Shown: positions 1 to 4,966 of the stretch, in pieces | How the letters are laid out: every line of letters starts with the position of its first letter | Numbering within the stretch: position 1 is the stretch's first letter | Assembly: GCA_026395035.1 (NCBI GenBank) | Contig: JAPLZN010000069.1 | Span: 1-10,191 of the forward strand | DNA from: Candidatus Vogelbacteria bacterium | GTDB taxonomy: Bacteria; Patescibacteriota; Minisyncoccia; Phycocordibacterales; XYD1-FULL-46-19 | Length of the DNA: 10,191 bases | Direction: 5' to 3' | Notes under the pieces: model-generated | Databases searched by the model: none | Told to the model about the DNA's origin: nothing | What the model saw: only the letters and a program-made list of their open reading frames with translations | Program-made: the position numbers and the translations under genes

Positions 1-577
1 GGTGGCCACGATGGGTTATTTAATGAACGAAACAATAGACAAGAAAGATTTACCGAAATTGTTGGTGTCGTTTTCCCCTTGTTTCCGGCGTGAGGCCGGC
101 AGTCATGGCAAGGATACGCGCGGGTTAATCCGCTTACACGAATTCTACAAAGTAGAGCAGGTTATTCTGTGTGAAGCCAGTCACGAAGAAAGCGTCCGCT
201 GGCACGAAAAGTTGCGCGAGAACGCGGAAAAATTCATGCAAGGTCTGGGGATCCCGTATCATGTCGTCATCAATTGCACGGGTGATCTTGGCCAAGGGCA
301 GGTGAAAAAATATGATATCGAGGCTTGGGTGCCGTCGGAGAACAAATACCGCGAAACGCATTCCATTTCCTATTTCCACGATTTCCAAACGCGCCGCTTG
401 AATTTGAAATATAAAGACGAAGACGGCAAACCGCGCTTCGCGCACTCGCTAAATGGAACCGCAATCGCTTCGCCGCGTATTTTAGTGGCATTGATTGAGA
501 ACTATCAAAATCCGGACGGTTCGATTACCGTACCAGAAGTCCTGCGTAAGTACATGGGGAAGGATGTCATTAGATAG
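1..577 (+). CDS. serS: Seryl-tRNA synthetase, C-terminal part (5' end outside window)
   Basis: This is the catalytic C-terminal part of a class II seryl-tRNA synthetase, which charges tRNA-Ser with serine in the cytoplasm. The reading frame is open to the left edge, so the GTG at position 2 is an internal codon and not a start. Class II motif 2 is visible as PCFRREAG followed by the loop SHGKDTRGLIRLHEF. The serine-adenylate pocket region follows (EAWVPSENKYRE, then the conserved S-x-S type stretch THSISYFHDFQ). Motif 3 is NGTAIASPRILVALIENYQ, and the C-terminus (pdGSITVPEVLRKYMG) is the usual end of bacterial SerRS. The N-terminal coiled-coil tRNA-binding arm and motif 1 lie outside the window. 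The gene ends with TAG and is followed by an 81-bp gap before the next gene. Confidence 0.96.
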   Translation, partial: VATMGYLMNETIDKKDLPKLLVSFSPCFRREAGSHGKDTRGLIRLHEFYKVEQVILCEASHEESVRWHEKLRENAEKFMQGLGIPYHVVINCTGDLGQGQVKKYDIEAWVPSENKYRETHSISYFHDFQTRRLNLKYKDEDGKPRFAHSLNGTAIASPRILVALIENYQNPDGSITVPEVLRKYMGKDVIR

Positions 578-610
578 GACAGACAAAAATGAAAAGTGCT
601 GAATGAGGAG

Positions 611-632
611 TGATGAATAGGATTCGTCATTT
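611..632 (+). terminator. Weak hairpin after serS, possible terminator
   Basis: TGATGAAT (611-618) pairs with ATTCGTCA (622-629) around a 3-base loop, including one T-G wobble. Only a short, interrupted T-rich run follows (630-640). It sits between serS and the next promoter and could end serS transcription, but the stem is AT-rich and the U-tract is poor. Confidence 0.3.
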
Positions 633-652
633 CCCATTTTTCGTCCTATAAT
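623..652 (+). promoter_or_regulatory. Promoter of the ftsQ-like gene, probably leaderless
   Basis: A perfect -10 hexamer, TATAAT, lies at 647-652. Exactly six bases separate it from the ATG at 659, so transcription should start at or within a base of the start codon. The -35 region is poor (TTCGTC at 623-628, 18-base spacer). No Shine-Dalgarno site lies between the -10 box and the ATG. The same -10/ATG spacing is found before the genes at 7737 and 9883. Confidence 0.6.
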
Positions 653-658
653 TGATCA

Positions 659-1561
659 ATGACCTCAAGCCGAAAAAATGTCTCAGCTAAAACCGAATTA
701 CTGGAGCATTCGGCGGCGCTGGCAAAAAAGAAACGGGCCGGAAAGATCGTTTTCCTTTCCGTCCTGTTTTTGCTGGTTGTTTTAGGAGCGGGATATTTGT
801 TGGTCAGCTCGATCTTTTTGATCAAAAATATCTCGGTGGGAGGAAATACCCTAGTGGAAAGTGCGGAAATTTCGAACTATCTTATTGGGGCATTGACCGG
901 AAAATATTTCTATCTTTTTCCCAAATCCAGCGTGTTTCTCTATGCGCGAAAGGATCTGGAAAACGGATTACTGGCAAAGTTTCCCCGACTAAAAAATTCG
1001 GTGATTGAACTTGTCGATCGGAATACGATTCAGGTTGAAGTGTCCGAACGGGGCACCGATGCTGTTTGGTGCGGGAAAGAAATGGCGACCGCCTCCTCGA
1101 CGGGAGAGACAGACCGTTGTTATTTTGCCGACGAAAGCGGTTTTGTTTTTGCCGAATCGCCGCTGTTTTCCGGCAGTTCGTTTATTGAATTGCGCGGTTC
1201 TTTACCGGCCGAACCAATCGGCAACCGACCCCTGCCGGAAAATACCTATCGTCTGGTGTCGCGCTTTGCTCGGTATCTAACGGAGATCTTTGCCAAGACC
1301 GCCCATGATAATTATCGCCTGACCGCGACGGTTATTCGGGAGGGGGAATATCGGGCGATGATTGCCGATTCCGATCGACCGGAAGTGGGGAATTGGGTAG
1401 TGATTTTTGATAACGAAGAAAGCGCGGATGAAATTGCTGGAAACTTGTTTTCTATTTTTGAAAGCCCGGCTTTTCGTAAGGAGATGCTTTTACACAAGAA
1501 CGGATTGGAATCGATTGATCTGCGAAACGGAAAGAAGGTGTTTTATCGATTTAAGGACTAA
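659..1561 (+). CDS. ftsQ: FtsQ/DivIB-like cell division protein (POTRA domain)
   Basis: This is a 300-residue, probable single-pass inner-membrane protein of the FtsQ/DivIB type. That family links early and late divisome proteins through an extracytoplasmic POTRA domain. Residues 1-28 are a basic cytoplasmic tail (KKKRAGK), and 29-50 form one transmembrane helix. Residues 52-123 look like the POTRA domain (FLIKNISVGGNTLVESAEI, then LENGLLAKFPRLKNSVIELVDRNTIQVEVSERG). The beta domain follows with the typical pattern VWC...CYFADESGFVFAE. The sequence supports the family by pattern only; overall similarity to well-studied FtsQ looks low. It is not in a dcw cluster here, since serS precedes it and a non-coding repeat region follows. 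The ATG at 659 is chosen because it sits six bases after a TATAAT box. No Shine-Dalgarno site is seen. Confidence 0.75.
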   Translation: MTSSRKNVSAKTELLEHSAALAKKKRAGKIVFLSVLFLLVVLGAGYLLVSSIFLIKNISVGGNTLVESAEISNYLIGALTGKYFYLFPKSSVFLYARKDLENGLLAKFPRLKNSVIELVDRNTIQVEVSERGTDAVWCGKEMATASSTGETDRCYFADESGFVFAESPLFSGSSFIELRGSLPAEPIGNRPLPENTYRLVSRFARYLTEIFAKTAHDNYRLTATVIREGEYRAMIADSDRPEVGNWVVIFDNEESADEIAGNLFSIFESPAFRKEMLLHKNGLESIDLRNGKKVFYRFKD

Positions 1562-1578
1562 CGCGGGAATTTTGTATT

Positions 1579-1649
1579 GTCATCCCGGGCTTGACCCGGG
1601 ATCCAGGCCCGTATTTGTATTCGTCATTGCGAGCGAAGCGAAGCAATCT
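1579..1649. repeat. Two dispersed-type palindromic repeat units in tandem
   Basis: The first unit is a perfect hairpin: ATCCCGGG (1582-1589), 5-base loop, CCCGGGAT (1595-1602), in the context GTCATCCCGGGCTTGACC. The second unit (1622-1649) begins CGTCATTGCGAGCGAAGC, with ATTGC (1626-1630) pairing GCAAT (1643-1647). Both resemble short intergenic repeats known from many bacterial genomes, including Rickettsiales and other alphaproteobacteria; that resemblance is from memory, not a search. They lie directly after the ftsQ-like gene in non-coding DNA. In-frame translation gives the low-complexity peptides that such repeats often produce in annotations. Confidence 0.7.
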
Positions 1650-1674
1650 AGTCGTTCCAGCCAGCCCTCTGCCC

Positions 1675-1942
1675 AAAGCTCCGGCGGGCACGAATATTTT
1701 TCTGCTGAAAAATTTCTCCGCTCGCCAATCAAGAAAATAATCAAGTCACTCGCTCGGCTCTCCGACAAACTTGCTTCGCTCAAACAGTGTCGTCCGCCGG
1801 CTCGCTTCTTGTCATTTTCTAATTGGCTGTGCGAGGCCCGCCGAAGCTTTCGGCTTCAGGCTTTCTTTCTTTCGTATCTGGGGAGGGTGGTCGCTAAAAT
1901 GGCGCCCAGCGTCTATCTATGCACCGACTGCCCGCAGTCGGT
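1675..1942 (+). repeat. Nested inverted-repeat element, copy 1
   Basis: The outer arms are AAAGCTCCGGCGGGC (1675-1689) and GCCCGCCGAAGCTTT (1836-1850), complementary at 14 of 15 positions. Inside lie a hairpin ATTTTTC-TGCT-GAAAAAT (about 1695-1712) and a second, imperfect inverted repeat (1724-1745 with 1808-1827, starting GCCAAT and ending ATTGGC) around a 62-base centre. A 46-base tail at 1880-1925 (GGGGAGGGTGGTCGCT ... GCGTCTATCTATGCACC) matches 7394-7439 at about 80% identity. A tight hairpin follows (ACCGACTGC 1923-1931 with GCAGTCGGT 1934-1942). The same order of parts recurs at 7269-7447, so this is a repeat family and not random palindromes. No transposase or other protein gene is inside. 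A structured RNA or a non-autonomous mobile element are both possible. Confidence 0.7.
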
Positions 1943-2040
1943 AAAAATGCGTATTTGGATCTGGATCTTTAAAGATGTTTTTGGTTGCTTTATTTTTTAG
2001 ATTGTGTAAACAGAAACCTCGTAATTCTCATGGTGGGGGT

Positions 2041-2200
2041 CGTGGGACAGCGGAATGCCAGAGGTCTTTGGATTCGTCCAATGAGGCAGTAGCTGCACCC
2101 AAGTAGCGAGCTTCGGCTTGCGAATCAGCGCGTTTCCCACGCGTAAGACTAAACCTTCGTGCTATCATTAGGCGCTCCTTCGTGGGCGCCTTTTCCTTTT
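2041..2200 (+). ncRNA. Candidate structured RNA with two UUCG hairpins
   Basis: A closing stem, CGTGGGA (2041-2047) with TCCCACG (2135-2141), encloses two arms. Arm 1 has stacked helices CAGC/GCTG (2048-2051 with 2092-2095), GCC/GGC (2057-2059 with 2085-2087) and TTGGA-TTCG-TCCAA (2068-2081). Arm 2 is GCGAGC-TTCG-GCTTGC (2106-2121, one G-T wobble). Both arms end in a UUCG tetraloop, a strong sign of selection for RNA folding. A linker leads to a rho-independent terminator at 2171-2200, which sets the strand as +. The 5' end is unknown; transcription may begin near 2005-2040. It does not match what I can recall of tmRNA, RNase P, SRP, 6S RNA or common riboswitches. A mobile-element guide RNA or a cis-regulatory leader are open alternatives. 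Confidence 0.55.
2171..2200 (+). terminator. Rho-independent terminator
   Basis: GGCGCTC (2171-2177) pairs with GGGCGCC (2184-2190), with one T-G wobble, around a CTTCGT loop. TTTTCCTTTT (2191-2200) follows. It ends the candidate RNA upstream and separates it from the promoter of the next gene. Confidence 0.75.
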
Positions 2201-2219
2201 AAATTCCGACTTTTCCATT

Positions 2220-2246
2220 TTGTATTAATGACAACTGTTATATAAT
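2220..2246 (+). promoter_or_regulatory. Promoter of the membrane protein/Clp/transpeptidase operon
   Basis: A perfect TATAAT lies at 2241-2246. A candidate -35, TTGTAT (2220-2225), has a short 15-base spacer. It lies 20 bases after a terminator, so it restarts transcription. The predicted leader is about 30 bases and shows no Shine-Dalgarno site near the ATG at 2284, unlike the six-base spacing seen at 659, 7737 and 9883. Confidence 0.5.
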
Positions 2247-2283
2247 GGATTCGGTCGGAGTTTTTTAATTTGCGGATATCCCA

Positions 2284-2673
2284 ATGCGATTCGGGTTAAT
2301 TTTCGGCCATTATTTTTGGTGGCACTACACGACGGGGATCGCCGATTTGGCGCGGAACGGCGCTAATTTTGCGTCTTTTTTGTGGACCTTCTTTTCGATC
2401 AATCATTTGTTGGCCCACTTCTTTTCCCCTTTTCGCCGACTGGGTGAGCGCTATCCGGATCATTTCAATTTTGCCGAATACTTCAATGCTTTCATTGTTA
2501 ACTCGCTGATGCGGGTGGTGGGAGCGATTTCTCGGGTGGTGCTGATTGTTTTCGGGCTTCTCTGTCTGGCTGTTTATTTAGTGGTTTTTGTCGCTATGGT
2601 CGTCTTTTGGTTGGTGTTGCCGTTGGTCGCTTTGTTTGCGGTTGTTTTGGGGGTCAGGTTGCTAATTTCATAG
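2284..2673 (+). CDS. Small membrane protein of unknown function
   Basis: I do not recognise a named family for this 129-residue protein. The N-terminal 60 residues are rich in aromatic residues and histidine (FGHYFWWHY, FLWTFFSINHLLAHFFSPFRRLGERY) and may lie in or along the membrane. Residues 70-129 are strongly hydrophobic and fit two closely spaced transmembrane helices (about 84-105 and 107-128). The start at 2284 is forced, because an in-frame TAA lies 15 bases upstream with no other start codon between. It is 27 bp from the following ClpC-like gene on the same strand. A partner or adaptor of that membrane-anchored ATPase is a reasonable inference from position only. Its length, hydrophobic pattern and promoter make it a credible gene. 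Confidence 0.75.
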   Translation: MRFGLIFGHYFWWHYTTGIADLARNGANFASFLWTFFSINHLLAHFFSPFRRLGERYPDHFNFAEYFNAFIVNSLMRVVGAISRVVLIVFGLLCLAVYLVVFVAMVVFWLVLPLVALFAVVLGVRLLIS

Positions 2674-2700
2674 GAATCGATTCAATATTTTACTGCTAAC

Positions 2701-4965
2701 ATGCTTCAAAAAAAGGACATCGGGAAAAGTAAGATTTATTCCGTGCTGGTGCTCGAACATTTTGCGTCGGAGCGTAATTTGGGGCGGTTGGTAAAGTTTC
2801 TGGAAGCCTTTTTTCTCATTTTCGTGATTGTTGCGCTGGGAACTTCGCTCTTTATCGTTAGGATGAATATCCCGAACGCGACGGAGCTGTCCCATCTAAT
2901 CGAATACAAATTGCTCGGAATTCTGTCACTGGTGATGGCACTAATCGCGATTGTCTCGATGTTACGCGCCTATCTCCGTTCTTCTTATTATTTCGAAAAT
3001 GTTTTGCATAATCGCTATCATCCGGCCGATCTTTATACTTTCACTGTTGGTCGTATTTTATATCGGACGCCGGGTGATGATTGGTTGGCCGGTTTTATGC
3101 GGTCCGATACCGGTCGACTGATTCTGGCGCGCTGCGGAATTTCGTCCGAACAGATTAGTGATTTTCTCGATAGTCGGGCGGCGCAACCGCTGGAAATCGG
3201 TCTGTCTCCGGTGACCTTGCTCAAGCTTCGGGATTTTGTGCTCGCCCTCTATCGCGCTAATGCCGATTTTTCCAAGTTGCTTTACGCGGCGGGAATCGGC
3301 GAAGCTGATTTCTTGGCAGTCGTCGATTGGGTGGTCAAGGGGATCGAGGCAAACGAAATGTCGCAGCGTTTTTGGCGGAAAGAAAATCTCGACCGAATCA
3401 GCTCTCTCGGAAAAGAATGGTCATATGGCTATACTCCGATGCTCGACCAGTTTGCCACCGACCTGTTGGATCGGCCGGAAGCGCAGTATTCGGCCTATGA
3501 GGTCAATTTTCGCGAAAAAGAGGTTAAACAGCTTGAAGGGGTGCTGGCTCGACAGACCGGGGCCAATGCTCTGCTGGTCGGTGACAATGAACCGGTGCGG
3601 TTGGATGTCTTGTGGTCCGGTTCCCAGGTCTTTAGCTTGCTCGATCCCTATTTTGCCAGCTCGAGTTTGTCGGTGATTGCGATGTCGGATACCGATAAAT
3701 TCCACCGGACGCTGGAGACGCGCGGGGAGGTGATGGCGCGTTTTGAACGAGTGAGCGTGCCGGAGTTGTCGGCCGAAGAGGCGATTGCCAACCTGCTGTC
3801 GTCGATCGATCGGATTGAGCGAGGCAGCCACATCGAGTTTTCCTATCAAGGTTTGAAGCAGGTCGTTCATAGTGCCGAGGCCTATTTATCGGAAGGTAGC
3901 CTGACAGATAAGGCGCGCGATCTGCTGGAAGAATTGGTGCCCTGGGCCGGGCAAAATGGAATTAAATTTATCTTGCCGCAAACCGTTTCGGATTATATCT
4001 CGCAAAAAACCAAGATTCCGTCCGGAGAAATAACCGAGCAGGAGAAAAAAATTCTGCAAAATTTGGAGTCGGCCTTGCATGAACGAGTGATTGGTCAGCC
4101 GGCGGCCATTAAAGCGGTGGCTAGTGCCATGAAGCGGGCGCGGGTGGGTGTGGTCAATCAAAAAAGACCACTGGGCTCGTTCTTGTTTCTCGGTCCGACC
4201 GGTGTCGGCAAAACCGAAACCGCCAAAGCGCTAGCTTTTGCTTATTTTGGCACCGAGGACAAATTGATGCGTCTGGATATGACCGAATATCAGGACGAGG
4301 GGGCGGTTGAGACACTGATCGGGTCTTTCGGGGGGAACAAACCCGGAGTATTGGCGAATATGATCCGGCAAAATGTTTTCGGCGTTCTTCTTTTGGATGA
4401 ATTTGAAAAGACGAATAAAGATGTCCTAAATTTATTCTTGCAAATTTTGGACGAAGGATTCTTTTCCGACATGAACGGCAAAAAAGTGAACGCCCGGAAT
4501 ATTATTTTTATTGCGACTTCGAATGCGGGCGCGGAAACGATTTGGCGCATGCTGAAGGAGGGGAAGGATCCGTCGACTAATCGCGACGCTCTTATAAATG
4601 AGATTGTTCAGACCGGCATCTATCGGCCGGAACTAATCAACCGCTTTGATGATGTCATTATTTTCCATCCGCTGTCGGCCGATGAATTGTTCCAGATTGC
4701 CGGACTGATGTTAAAGAAATTGGCGAAAAGGCTCGAACCGAAGGGAATCAATCTGGTCGTGAATGAATATCTGGCGCGCAAAGTCGCCAGTGAGGGCGCC
4801 AATGAGATGTTCGGCGCCCGGCCGATGAATCGTTATATTCAGGATAAGGCGGAGGAAGCAATTGCCGACCAGATTATTGCCGGCAGTGTCGGTCCGGGGA
4901 AATCGGTCGAATTTAGGGCTCCGGTAGCCGGAAGCGCCGAAGAATTTGAAATAATCGTTCAATAG
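2701..4965 (+). CDS. Membrane-anchored ClpC-like AAA+ unfoldase with degenerate D1
   Basis: This 754-residue Clp/Hsp100 ATPase probably uses ATP to unfold proteins at the membrane. Two transmembrane helices lie near the N-terminus (about 35-53 and 71-89). Residues 112-215 resemble two diverged Clp N-domain repeats (WLAGFMRSDTGRLILARCGI). The ClpC linker is recognisable at TPMLDQFATDL (245-255). The first AAA domain has collapsed: VGDNEP (293-298) stands where GEPGVGKT is expected, and the sensor-1-like IAMSDTDKF comes only about 30 residues later, so Walker A and B are missing. The second AAA domain is intact: Walker A GPTGVGKT (498-505), Walker B VLLLDE (562-567), sensor 1 N608, arginine finger R648 in ELINRF and sensor 2 GARP (705-708). 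No ClpP-binding G-F/L loop is seen after sensor 1. The stop is one base before the next ATG, indicating coupling. No Shine-Dalgarno site is visible. Confidence 0.9.
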   Translation: MLQKKDIGKSKIYSVLVLEHFASERNLGRLVKFLEAFFLIFVIVALGTSLFIVRMNIPNATELSHLIEYKLLGILSLVMALIAIVSMLRAYLRSSYYFENVLHNRYHPADLYTFTVGRILYRTPGDDWLAGFMRSDTGRLILARCGISSEQISDFLDSRAAQPLEIGLSPVTLLKLRDFVLALYRANADFSKLLYAAGIGEADFLAVVDWVVKGIEANEMSQRFWRKENLDRISSLGKEWSYGYTPMLDQFATDLLDRPEAQYSAYEVNFREKEVKQLEGVLARQTGANALLVGDNEPVRLDVLWSGSQVFSLLDPYFASSSLSVIAMSDTDKFHRTLETRGEVMARFERVSVPELSAEEAIANLLSSIDRIERGSHIEFSYQGLKQVVHSAEAYLSEGSLTDKARDLLEELVPWAGQNGIKFILPQTVSDYISQKTKIPSGEITEQEKKILQNLESALHERVIGQPAAIKAVASAMKRARVGVVNQKRPLGSFLFLGPTGVGKTETAKALAFAYFGTEDKLMRLDMTEYQDEGAVETLIGSFGGNKPGVLANMIRQNVFGVLLLDEFEKTNKDVLNLFLQILDEGFFSDMNGKKVNARNIIFIATSNAGAETIWRMLKEGKDPSTNRDALINEIVQTGIYRPELINRFDDVIIFHPLSADELFQIAGLMLKKLAKRLEPKGINLVVNEYLARKVASEGANEMFGARPMNRYIQDKAEEAIADQIIAGSVGPGKSVEFRAPVAGSAEEFEIIVQ

Positions 4966-4966
4966 A

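Noticed and set aside
613..651. A 12-codon frame after GAGGAG between serS and the ftsQ-like gene
   Set aside because: The spacing to the ATG is two bases, and the frame overlaps the promoter of the next gene.
1580..1783. A 67-residue minus-strand frame with DCFASLAMT and GLDPGSSPG
   Set aside because: This is the usual translation of dispersed intergenic repeats, not a gene.
1407..2000. A 197-residue + strand open frame over the end of ftsQ and the repeats
   Set aside because: It overlaps the real gene in another frame and then translates palindromic repeats; it has no start signal and no family pattern.
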